Position numbers and translations under genes: made by a program. The notes under the pieces were generated by a model. That model was not told the origin of the DNA, made no database searches, and worked only from the letters and a program-made list of their open reading frames with translations. 64,000 nt of DNA from Bradyrhizobium sp. sBnM-33 (GTDB lineage: Bacteria; Pseudomonadota; Alphaproteobacteria; Rhizobiales; Xanthobacteraceae): positions 8,851,001 through 8,915,000 of the forward strand of contig NZ_CP136624.1 of NCBI RefSeq assembly GCF_032917945.1. Direction: 5' to 3'. Positions 44,962-52,616 of this stretch are shown piece by piece (the stretch's first letter is position 1; the number at the start of each line of letters is the position of its first letter).

Positions 44962-45950
44962 CAGCGTCCCTTCACCGGGGTTTCCGGAACAGGCGTCAAG
45001 GGCGCCTTGCCGGCAAACCAGTTTTTCAGATTGTCGACGACGAGCTGATCCATGGCGTTCCGCGTTACCACCGAAGCTGAGCCGATATGTGGCAACAGCA
45101 CGACATTTTGCATGGCCTTCAACTCCTCCGGCACGTTCGGCTCGTTGGCAAACACATCGAGCCCGGCGGCGAGGATGGTGCCGGATTTCAGCGCCGCGAC
45201 CAGTGCCGGCTCGTCGACCACGGAGCCGCGCGCGACGTTGATCAAAACGCCGCGCGGACCAAGCGCCTGCAACACGTCGGCATTGATCATCTTGGCGGTC
45301 GAGGCGCCGCCGGGCACGATGACGATCAGCGTATCGACCGCCTTCGCCATCTCCATCAGGTCGGGATAATGCTGGTAGGACACGGCCGACGACGGATTGC
45401 GCGAATGATAGCAAACCGGCACGCGCGAGGCCTCGAGCCGGCGGCCGATCGCCTGTCCGATGCGGCCCATCCCGACGATGCCGACCTTGCGGTCGCGCAG
45501 CGAGCCGGCGCTCAACGGATAGTTCTGCGTCTGCCACAGGCCGGAGCGCAGATAGCGGTCGGCCTTGACGAATTCGCGCAAGGTCGCGATCAGAAGCCCC
45601 ATCGCGACGTCGGCGACTTCCTCCGTCAGCACATCAGGCGTGTTGGTGACAACAATGTTGTGCTCGCGCGCATACGCCGAATCGACATGGTCGTAGCCGA
45701 CACCGAAGCTCGCGACGATTTCGAGCTTCGGAAATTGCGCCAGCGCCTTCGCGTCCGCCGGCACCATGTGATAGGTGACCGCCATGCCGCGGATCTTTGC
45801 TGCCGTATCGGGCGTCAACCGCTCGAGGTCGGCACGGCTCTCCGCCATATGCAGGACGAACTGATCCGGAAAGCCGTTTTCCAGGATCGGCCTGACAGGT
45901 CCGTAGATCAGGAGATCGATCTTCTCGGACGAAATATTCGCGGCAGCCAT
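44961..45950 (-). CDS. D-2-hydroxyacid dehydrogenase (glyoxylate/hydroxypyruvate reductase-like)
   Basis: The 329-residue enzyme has the family's NAD(P)-binding GIVGMGRIGQAIGRRLEA and catalytic residues in ARGSVVDEPAL (Arg), DVFANEP (Glu) and LPHIGSA (His). It reduces a 2-oxoacid such as glyoxylate or hydroxypyruvate. Its start and stop overlap the permease stop and the inhibitor start by one base each, so it is made with a nitrate/sulphonate-type ABC importer; the imported compound may yield a 2-oxoacid. The ATG at 45950 is preferred to an adjacent TTG. Confidence 0.93.
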   Translation of the reverse strand: MAAANISSEKIDLLIYGPVRPILENGFPDQFVLHMAESRADLERLTPDTAAKIRGMAVTYHMVPADAKALAQFPKLEIVASFGVGYDHVDSAYAREHNIVVTNTPDVLTEEVADVAMGLLIATLREFVKADRYLRSGLWQTQNYPLSAGSLRDRKVGIVGMGRIGQAIGRRLEASRVPVCYHSRNPSSAVSYQHYPDLMEMAKAVDTLIVIVPGGASTAKMINADVLQALGPRGVLINVARGSVVDEPALVAALKSGTILAAGLDVFANEPNVPEELKAMQNVVLLPHIGSASVVTRNAMDQLVVDNLKNWFAGKAPLTPVPETPVKGR

Positions 45951-46738
45951 CAATTTTCCTTTCCAAGCGCGCTTTCATGCCAGCGCCGTAGTACCAGATG
46001 CGAAGTTAGCGCCAGCAGCCCATAGATGACAATCCCGGCCACCGACAGCAACAACAACGCCGCAAACATTCGGGGAATGTTGAGGCGATAACCGGACTCG
46101 GCGATCCGGAAGGCAAGGCCGGAGCCGGCGCCCGCCGTGCCCGCGGCGATTTCGGCGACCACGGCGCCGATCAACGACAGGCCGCCCGCGATCCGCAGGC
46201 CACCGAGGATGAACGGCAGCGCCGCCGGCAATTTCAGGTACCGCAACGTCTGAAGCCGTGACGCGCCATAGAGCTGAAAAAGCCCGGCCAGATTGCGGTC
46301 AACCGAATTCAGCCCGAGCGTGGTGTTGGACAGAACCGGAAAGAAACCGACGATCCAGGCGCAGACAATGACCGCGGTCTGCTGCGGCAGATAGATCAGC
46401 AATAACGGCGCAATTGCGATCACCGGCGTGACCTGCAGGATCACCGCATAGGGAAACAGCGAATATTCCAGCCATTTCGATTGGTTGAACACTAGCGCCA
46501 GCGCGACGCCGCCGACGGCTGCGGCGATGAAACCCTCCAGCGTGGTGAGCAAGGTGACGCCGAGCGATTCCGACAGCACCGGCCAGTCGCTGACAAGCGT
46601 CTGAAATACCGTTGTCGGGCTCGGCAGCACATAGGGCTGGATATCGTTGACGCGGACCACGAACTCCCAAAATGCCAGGCCCGCCGCGAGCACGACTACA
46701 GGAAGCAGCATGCGGCCGATGTTCTGCAGGGAACTCAT
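45950..46738 (-). CDS. ABC transporter permease (SsuC/TauC/NrtB type)
   Basis: The 262-residue protein has six membrane segments with the EAA-type loop LYGASRLQTLRYLKLPAALPFILGGLRIAGG. It belongs to the nitrate/sulphonate/taurine/pyrimidine-precursor permease group. It is translated in an ATGA overlap with the ATPase gene. The substrate is unknown. Confidence 0.92.
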   Translation of the reverse strand: MSSLQNIGRMLLPVVVLAAGLAFWEFVVRVNDIQPYVLPSPTTVFQTLVSDWPVLSESLGVTLLTTLEGFIAAAVGGVALALVFNQSKWLEYSLFPYAVILQVTPVIAIAPLLLIYLPQQTAVIVCAWIVGFFPVLSNTTLGLNSVDRNLAGLFQLYGASRLQTLRYLKLPAALPFILGGLRIAGGLSLIGAVVAEIAAGTAGAGSGLAFRIAESGYRLNIPRMFAALLLLSVAGIVIYGLLALTSHLVLRRWHESALGKEN

Positions 46739-47547
46739 GCGCTACGCTGCCCGGAATAGGAAGGCGCCAGCGCATTCGAGACCTCGCGGCAATAGCCGGC
46801 ATAGTCGACCGAAGTGCGAAACTCCTCCCCACGCGGCTCCGGCGTCGCGATGCGAAATTCGGCGCTGATGCGCCCCGGGCGCGCCGTCATCACGATCACC
46901 CGCTGCGACAGATAGACCGACTCGAACACCGAGTGGGTGACGAAAATGACGGTCTTGTGCAGCTTGCGCCACAGCGCCAGCAGGTCGTTGTTGAGCCGAA
47001 AGCGCGTGATTTCGTCGAGCGCCGCGAACGGCTCGTCCAGCAGCAGAATGTCCGGATCGGTGACTAGCGCGCGCGCCAGCGAGACCCGCATCTTCATGCC
47101 GCCCGACAATTCGCGGGGGTATGCACCAGCAAATTCGGCAAGGCCGACCTGCGCCAGCGCCTCCTCGATGCGCCGGTCGGCTTCGGCCCCCGGTGCGTGC
47201 GCAAGCTTCAGCGGCAGGCGAACGTTATCGCGCACGCTCGCCCACGGCATCAGCGTGGGCTCCTGAAACACAAAACCAATGGGATGCCGCCCATCCGCCT
47301 TGCTGGCGCGATGGGAAACGTTCACCGTACCTGCACTCGGCGCGCCGAGCCCCGCGATCAGCCGCAGCGCGGTGGATTTTCCGCAGCCGGAAGGCCCGAG
47401 CAGCGAGACGAAGTCGCCTTTTGCGACATCGAGGTCAAGCGGCCCGAGCGCGGTCACGCCGTTGTCATAAGTCTTGGTTACCGCGCGCAGGCGCACCGCA
47501 AGACCCGCCGCATCGCTATCCGTCTCCGACAAAGCGGGCTCGGCCAT
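46735..47547 (-). CDS. ABC transporter ATP-binding protein (SsuB/TauB/NrtD type)
   Basis: The 270-residue ATPase has Walker A GPSGCGKST, Q-loop FVFQEPTLMPW, signature LSGGMKMRVSLARAL and Walker B ILLLDEPFAALD. It powers the importer with the adjacent permease and binding protein. Start taken at the ATG 47547, four bases after the binding-protein stop; a longer frame to 47577 overlaps that gene. Confidence 0.93.
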   Translation of the reverse strand: MAEPALSETDSDAAGLAVRLRAVTKTYDNGVTALGPLDLDVAKGDFVSLLGPSGCGKSTALRLIAGLGAPSAGTVNVSHRASKADGRHPIGFVFQEPTLMPWASVRDNVRLPLKLAHAPGAEADRRIEEALAQVGLAEFAGAYPRELSGGMKMRVSLARALVTDPDILLLDEPFAALDEITRFRLNNDLLALWRKLHKTVIFVTHSVFESVYLSQRVIVMTARPGRISAEFRIATPEPRGEEFRTSVDYAGYCREVSNALAPSYSGQRSA

Positions 47548-47551
47548 CTCG

Positions 47552-48571
47552 TCAGTTCTTCGGTCGCAGATCGACACCGACGCCTTTGTTGACGAAGCGA
47601 AGCGTGTAGGCCTGACGGTAGTCGATATCGCGGCGAACCACGCCGGCCCGCACCATCTTGTCGAAGAAGCTCGCCATGCGCGCGTCGGTCATGGCGCCGA
47701 TGCCGTCGCGCAAGGTATCGCCGGAATCGACGATGCCGTATTCCTTCATCTTGGCGACGGAATAGCTGAGCAGCTCGTCGGTCATTTCGGGGTTGATCTT
47801 CTTGATCATCGCGTTGCCGGCGGAATTGTCGCCGTAGAGATAATTGTACCAGCCGATCACGGAGGCATCGACGAAGCGCTGCACCAGGTCCGGCTTCTTG
47901 TCGACGATCTCGCGGCGGGTCTCGATCAGCGTCGAATAGGCGTTAAAGCCGTGATCGGCGAGCAGGATCACCCCGGGCTTGAAGCCGGCCGCCTTCTCGA
48001 CGGCGTAGGGCTCGGAGGTAACGTAACCCTGCATCGCGCTCTGCTTGTTCACGATGAAAGGCTGCGGATTGAAGGTGTAGGGTTTTACTTTGCTCTCGCT
48101 GAAGCCGTATTCCGACTTCAGCCACTGGAAGTAGCTGGCCACGCCTTCCTTGGAGACCAGCAGCGTCAGCGGCTTGAGATCTTCGAGTTTTGCAATCTTG
48201 GTTTCCGGATGGGTGAGGAATACCTGCGGATCCTTCTGGAAGATCGCGGCGACCGCAATCAGCGGCACATTATTGGCGACGGCGTCGAACGATTGCAGCG
48301 TGTTCGCGCTCATGAAGAAGTCGAGTTTGCCGGCGGTCAGCAGAATGCGGTTATTGGTGTTGGGCCCGCCGGGAACGATGGTAACATCAAGGCCGTATTT
48401 CTTGTAGGTGCCGTCAGCGACCGCCTGGAAGAAGCCGCCATGCTCGGCCTCCGCGACCCAGTTGGTTCCGAACGATACCTTGTCGAGGGTTTCGGCGCGC
48501 GCTGGCATCGGTCCTGCGGCCAGCGCCAGAAGACCTGCGGTTAACGCTCGCAGCAAAAAGGCCGGGTTCAT
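47552..48571 (-). CDS. ABC transporter substrate-binding protein (NMT1/THI5-like)
   Basis: The 339-residue secreted protein has a signal peptide (1-25, MPARA|ETLD) and the NMT1/THI5-type fold (VSFGTNWVAEAEHGGFFQAVADGTYKKYGLDVTIVPGG, then KLDFFMSANTLQS). Family members bind thiamine precursors, nitrate, sulphonates or nucleobase-like compounds. The Trp/Glu pair in the first loop resembles pyrimidine-type binders, but this is not conclusive. GGAG precedes the ATG at 48571. Confidence 0.88.
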   Translation of the reverse strand: MNPAFLLRALTAGLLALAAGPMPARAETLDKVSFGTNWVAEAEHGGFFQAVADGTYKKYGLDVTIVPGGPNTNNRILLTAGKLDFFMSANTLQSFDAVANNVPLIAVAAIFQKDPQVFLTHPETKIAKLEDLKPLTLLVSKEGVASYFQWLKSEYGFSESKVKPYTFNPQPFIVNKQSAMQGYVTSEPYAVEKAAGFKPGVILLADHGFNAYSTLIETRREIVDKKPDLVQRFVDASVIGWYNYLYGDNSAGNAMIKKINPEMTDELLSYSVAKMKEYGIVDSGDTLRDGIGAMTDARMASFFDKMVRAGVVRRDIDYRQAYTLRFVNKGVGVDLRPKN

Positions 48572-48637
48572 GGTTGGACTCCGTCGATCGTTCTGGCCCA
48601 TGATGAGAGGCCGAGGACAATGCCCCAAGAGGATTAT

Positions 48638-48660
48638 CCGGGGATCGGTACCATCCCCGG
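48638..48660. promoter_or_regulatory. Perfect inverted repeat between divergent operon and creatininase gene
   Basis: CCGGGGAT-CGGTACC-ATCCCCGG has 8-base arms and lies 67 bases before the binding-protein start and 50 bases before the creatininase start. Its central position suggests one regulator acting on both directions; a GntR- or LysR-type operator is possible. Confidence 0.5.
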
Positions 48661-48710
48661 ACTATCTAACAAACTACCCTGCAAATTCATCCAAAGAAAC
48701 GCTTCGCTCG

Positions 48711-49520
48711 ATGGCCTCAACCGTTCCGCCCCGCGACTGGACCGACATCCACTGGCCCGACATTGCCGCAGCCGACGCCGCGCGCTGGATCGCGGTGCTG
48801 CCATTGGCAGCCACCGAACAGCACGGCCCGCATCTGCCGCTGGAAACCGACGTCCTGATCGGCGAGGCCTATCTGGCGCGGGTGCGCGAGCTGTTGCCCG
48901 TCGCGCTGCCCGTCACCTTTCTGCCGCTGCAGCCGGTCGGCATTTCCACCGAGCACATCGATTTTCCGGGCACGCTGACACTGCCGACCGATGTCGCGCT
49001 GAAGGAGTGGATGGCGATCGGCGAGCGCGTCGCGCGATGCGGAATCCGCAAGCTCGTGGTTGTGACGAGCCATGGCGGCAACAGCGCGGCGATGTCGCTG
49101 GTCGCGCAGGATCTGCGCGCGCATCACGGGCTGCTCGTGGTGACCACCAGTTGGTCGCGCTTCGGCGCGCCGGATGGATTGTTTTCCGCGGAAGAGCTCC
49201 GTCACGGCATTCATGGCGGCGCGGTCGAGACCTCCATCATGCTGGCGCGCTATCCGCACACTGTGCGGAGAGAGGCGATCGCCGATTTTCGCCCCGCCAG
49301 CATAGCGATGGAGAAAAGATTTCGTTGGCTCTCGGCGCATCGGCCGGTCCCGTTCGCCTGGCAGGCGCAGGACCTTAACGAAAGCGGCGCAGTGGGCGAC
49401 GCCACCAAAGCCACTGCGGAGAAGGGCGAACAACTGCTCGATCACGGCGCGCAGGCGTTCTGCGAATTACTCGATGACGTCGACACATTCGATCCGGAAT
49501 TGTTTCTTCGTAAAGCATAG
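48711..49520 (+). CDS. Creatininase-family amidohydrolase
   Basis: The 269-residue hydrolase has the creatininase metal-site motifs PLAATEQHGPHLPLETDV, VTSHGGNSAAM and GIHGGAVETSIML. Members hydrolyse creatinine or related cyclic amides, or cleave peptides in cofactor synthesis (MftE type). It is divergent from the ABC-importer operon over a shared 139-base region, so it may act on the imported compound. Confidence 0.92.
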   Translation: MASTVPPRDWTDIHWPDIAAADAARWIAVLPLAATEQHGPHLPLETDVLIGEAYLARVRELLPVALPVTFLPLQPVGISTEHIDFPGTLTLPTDVALKEWMAIGERVARCGIRKLVVVTSHGGNSAAMSLVAQDLRAHHGLLVVTTSWSRFGAPDGLFSAEELRHGIHGGAVETSIMLARYPHTVRREAIADFRPASIAMEKRFRWLSAHRPVPFAWQAQDLNESGAVGDATKATAEKGEQLLDHGAQAFCELLDDVDTFDPELFLRKA

Positions 49521-49672
49521 AATCTCGATTTATTCTCGTAACTCGCTGAAACATCTAAGAAATAAACGACGAAACCATATTTCCGGCCGCCGCCTCGAAC
49601 CGCTTTTCAACGCGCCCCGTCCAACTGGCATGCGGACCACAATGGCCGCTTAACACAAGGATGGAGACTTCC

Positions 49673-49930
49673 ATGTCGATCAAGACCAAGTTCGCCGCTC
49701 TCGCTCTCGCTACCCTTGCCGTTACCGGCGGCATGGCTTCCACACAGGCTCAGGCCAAGCCGCTGCACTGGGGCGTCGGAGCCGGCCTCGTTGGCGCAGC
49801 CATCGTCGGCACCGCGATCGCAGCTTCTGGCCCGCACTACTACTATGACGGCTATCGCCGCTGCGGCTGGGTTCGCCAGTTCGACGCTTTCGGCAATTAC
49901 ATCGGCCGCGTCCGGACCTGCGCTTACTGA
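49673..49930 (+). CDS. Small secreted protein with GCGW/FGNYIGRVRTC ending
   Basis: The 85-residue protein has a signal peptide (about 1-29, QAQA|KPLH), a short glycine/alanine hydrophobic segment (GAGLVGAAIVGTAIA) and a Tyr/Arg-rich end with two cysteines (YYYDGYRRCGW... RVRTCAY). The start at 49673 follows GGAG with six-base spacing; an ATG at 49661 would place it without one. This resembles a family of small secreted proteins in Bradyrhizobium with no known role. Confidence 0.8.
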   Translation: MSIKTKFAALALATLAVTGGMASTQAQAKPLHWGVGAGLVGAAIVGTAIAASGPHYYYDGYRRCGWVRQFDAFGNYIGRVRTCAY

Positions 49931-49996
49931 TTTCTGCGGCTGACTTGGTTGCTGTTTGAGAAGCGATTTCTTGCGAGCAAACCACTTCAGACCCTG

Positions 49997-50068
49997 AAAA
50001 CGCTTCTCTTGTTTAACGCGTTTTCTTCACGCGAACCGGAAGGCCACTTCGCTCGAAAAAGGCTTCTG
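49997..50068. repeat. Repeat-like sequence with AAAACGC / GCGTTTT arms
   Basis: AAAACGC (49997-50003) and GCGTTTT (50018-50024) are inverted, and the following CTTCACGCGAACCGGA, then CCACTTCGCTCGAAAA matches from memory a common intergenic element in Rhizobiales. Only one copy is in the window. Confidence 0.45.
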
Positions 50069-50119
50069 TCGTGCATCAGCGTCCGGCACGGGCGCCTCAT
50101 CCACCCCCGTGCTGCACCC

Positions 50120-50157
50120 GACCCGCCCGGTTGTCCCCCCGGGCGGGTCACCTTTTT
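50120..50157 (+). terminator. Rho-independent terminator
   Basis: GACCCGCCCGG (50120-50130) pairs with CCGGGCGGGTC (50139-50149), followed by ACCTTTTT. It ends transcription from the small secreted protein upstream. Confidence 0.8.
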
Positions 50158-50428
50158 GCGAGCCATCGCCCTGAGCGGACCCGGAATGTTGCGCGCACGT
50201 CACGTGACGATGTCATTTAGACGAAACGGCTCAATCCTTCTTGCAATTGCGAATTGTTCCTAAGAAAGCTCGCAAGTGGACTGCGCCTTGCTTGATCCGG
50301 CCGTCGGCCTGGAACCAGGCATTGATCCACATACAATGATTCCGTGCGATTCTCTGGTGGCAGCCCGCCGGCAAAATTTGCAGGGATAAGAGAAACTGCC
50401 GGAATGTTCGCGCAGAGAGCACCGTACG

Positions 50429-52432
50429 ATGACCCACCGCAGGCTATCCCGAGACCATGTGTTTGCGGTCCTGGGATTAACCCTCTTCGCATGGAATGGC
50501 GCTGCCAACGCTGCCGACATGTCCCTGAAGGCACCGGCTGTTAGAGTCGTTCATAGCTGGACCGGCTTCTATCTCGGCGGCCATGTCGGTTACGGCGGCG
50601 GCAGCTTTGGCCCTGATACCAATCCCCTGCCCCTCCAAGGCGTGTTTTTTCCCCACAGCATCACGGGCCTGATCGGCGGCTATCAGGCCGGCTACAATTT
50701 TCAGCTCCCGAACAACCTGGTATTGGGTGCCGAGGCCGATGTTTCGTTTCTGAGCACGCTTGATCGTCCAAGGCTCGTGCCGGCCCCTTTCAACACCACC
50801 TTCGATTACATTGCCACGGCAAGGGGGCGCGTCGGATACGCATTCAGGGCGCTGCTGCCCTATGTGACCGGTGGCGTCGCCTGGGCCCGGACCCGCGTCG
50901 ACATCAATGATGTCGACGGCAGCCAGTTATCCGAGCGCGGGCATACACCTCTCGGCTGGACCGCAGGCGCTGGCGTCGAATATGCCGCCGACGCCAAATG
51001 GAGCGCAAAACTCGAATACGGCTACATCGATCTGGGTGCCCGAACGTTTGGGCTTGCGGATGTACCGCTGCCGGACGTCGCAATCGACCCGAAGATCCAC
51101 ACCGTCAAGCTCGGATTGAACTACAAGATCTGGGACGGGCCGCCTTCGGCGACGTCAGGCGATTACGCCATCAAGCCACCTACCCCTCCCGCGTCCAAGG
51201 ACTGGAACGTCCACGTCCAGACGACCTTCATATCGCAGGGCTATCCGAGCTTTCGCTCGCCGTATCAAGGCACGAACAGCCTGCCCGGCGCCGGACGCGT
51301 CAGGGAGACCTGGACGGTCGGAGCCTTTCTCGGGTGGCGGTTGTGGGACGGCGGAGAGCTCTATTTTGGTCCGGAGCTTGCGCAGGGCTTCGGAATCGGC
51401 GGCACATTAGGCTTGGGAGGTTTTTCAAACGGCGAAGCGCAAAAAGGCGGTGCCGAGTATCCGAGATTCCGTGCACAGCGCTATTTCTTCCGGCAGACGT
51501 TCGGGCTGGGCGGCGAACAGGAAGAAGTGGCCGATGCGGCCAATCAGTTGCCGGGCAAGCGCGACATCGACCGGGTCACGGTGACGGTCGGGCGATTTGC
51601 CGTCGGAGATTTCTTTGACGGCAATTCCTACGCAAAAGATCCGCGCGTCGATTTCATGAACTGGTCGATGTGGGCGTCGGCGGCCTACGACTTTCCGGCC
51701 GACCTTCCCGGATTTACCCGCGGCGCCGTCGTCGAACTCAACCGCAAGGATTGGGCCGTCCGCGCGGGCCTGTTTCAAGTGCCCTCTGCTCCGAACAGCG
51801 ATGTCCTCACCTTCAAGACCGGCGGAGCTGTTGTCGAATTCGAAGAACGTCACACAGTGTTCGACCAGCCCGGCAAATTGCGGCTCGGCATCTTCGCCAA
51901 TCGCGGCAATACCGGCAGCTATCGCAACGCGCTGGCGATCAGCGCCGCAGACCTGGCGCTCGATATCAACAACGTCATGACAGACATCCGACGCCAAAAT
52001 TTCAAATACGGATTCTACGTCAACGCCGAGCAACAGCTCATGAAGGATGTCGGCCTGTTCGCGCGCGCGAGTTGGAACGATGGACGAAACGAAATCCTGT
52101 CCTTTACCGACATCGACCGCAGCGTCTCGGCAGGCTTGTCGGTCAAGGGCAGCTATTGGGGACGGCCGAGCGATACATTCGGTCTGGGCGGCGCGATCAA
52201 TGGGCTCTCCGGGGCACACCGCGATTTCCTTGCGGCCGGCGGTCTCGGCCTGCTGATCGGCGATGGCCGTCTCAACTACAGCAACGAACGAATCCTCGAG
52301 ACCTACTACGCCTATGCCATCGACAAGAACTTCACGCTCACCGCCGATTACCAGTTGATCACCAATCCCGCCTACAATGCCGACCGCGGCCCGGTCCACA
52401 TATTCTCGGGCCGCTTCCACGGCGAGTTTTAA
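50429..52432 (+). CDS. Two-barrel outer-membrane protein: Omp25/31-like N-half fused to OprB-type carbohydrate porin
   Basis: The 667-residue protein has a signal peptide (1-29, ANA|ADMSLKAP). Residues about 43-232 form an OmpA-like 8-strand barrel of the Omp25/31 group (WTGFYLGGHVGYGGG at the start, HTVKLGLNYKIW at the end). A Pro-rich linker (PPTPPAS) leads into residues about 256-667, which match the OprB carbohydrate-selective porin fold (FFRQTFGLGGEQE, FAVGDFFDGNSYAKDPRVDFMNWSMW, RGPVHIFSGRFHGEF ending in Phe). The two halves would be two separate barrels in one chain. I think such fusions occur in Bradyrhizobium, but the joint structure is not described to my knowledge. Confidence 0.85.
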   Translation: MTHRRLSRDHVFAVLGLTLFAWNGAANAADMSLKAPAVRVVHSWTGFYLGGHVGYGGGSFGPDTNPLPLQGVFFPHSITGLIGGYQAGYNFQLPNNLVLGAEADVSFLSTLDRPRLVPAPFNTTFDYIATARGRVGYAFRALLPYVTGGVAWARTRVDINDVDGSQLSERGHTPLGWTAGAGVEYAADAKWSAKLEYGYIDLGARTFGLADVPLPDVAIDPKIHTVKLGLNYKIWDGPPSATSGDYAIKPPTPPASKDWNVHVQTTFISQGYPSFRSPYQGTNSLPGAGRVRETWTVGAFLGWRLWDGGELYFGPELAQGFGIGGTLGLGGFSNGEAQKGGAEYPRFRAQRYFFRQTFGLGGEQEEVADAANQLPGKRDIDRVTVTVGRFAVGDFFDGNSYAKDPRVDFMNWSMWASAAYDFPADLPGFTRGAVVELNRKDWAVRAGLFQVPSAPNSDVLTFKTGGAVVEFEERHTVFDQPGKLRLGIFANRGNTGSYRNALAISAADLALDINNVMTDIRRQNFKYGFYVNAEQQLMKDVGLFARASWNDGRNEILSFTDIDRSVSAGLSVKGSYWGRPSDTFGLGGAINGLSGAHRDFLAAGGLGLLIGDGRLNYSNERILETYYAYAIDKNFTLTADYQLITNPAYNADRGPVHIFSGRFHGEF

Positions 52433-52473
52433 CTATTCTCTGTCGTCCCTGCGAAAGCGTTGCGAAAGTGGGA

Positions 52474-52597
52474 CGTAGCCCGGATGGAGCCAACGGGTCG
52501 CGCGAATGCGCGCCCGATGACAGGCTCCGCGCAATCCGGGTAAGCCTGTCCGCAGGCGAGATATTCCCGGATTTCGCTTCGCTCCATCCGGGCTACG
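52474..52597 (-). repeat. Dispersed palindromic repeat copy 2 (CGTAGCCCGGATGGAGC type)
   Basis: This 124-base element shares its terminal arms and internal blocks with copy 1 at 15095-15219, in the opposite orientation. It starts 42 bases after the porin stop and ends 20 bases before the FMN glutamate-synthase-like stop. Confidence 0.85.
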
Positions 52598-52616
52598 CAG
52601 GCCGAGTTCGCGCCGC

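Larger units (their letters stand above)
49931..50428. other. Long intergenic stretch upstream of the double porin
   Basis: The 498-base gap holds a repeat-like sequence (about 50008-50068), a terminator (50120-50157), a CGTCACGTGACG palindrome (50198-50209) and an AT-richer part that probably carries the porin promoter. No protein-coding frame with family similarity is seen. Confidence 0.55.

Noticed and set aside
44260..45537. 425-residue version of the inhibitor gene
   Set aside because: The first 190 residues are an out-of-frame translation of the D-2-hydroxyacid dehydrogenase; the signal-peptide ATG at 44961 is the real start.
50322..50336. TTGATCCACATACAA, resembling a FixK/FNR box upstream of the porin
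   Set aside because: The right half-site reads ATACAA rather than ATCAA, so symmetry is lost; not strong enough to call.
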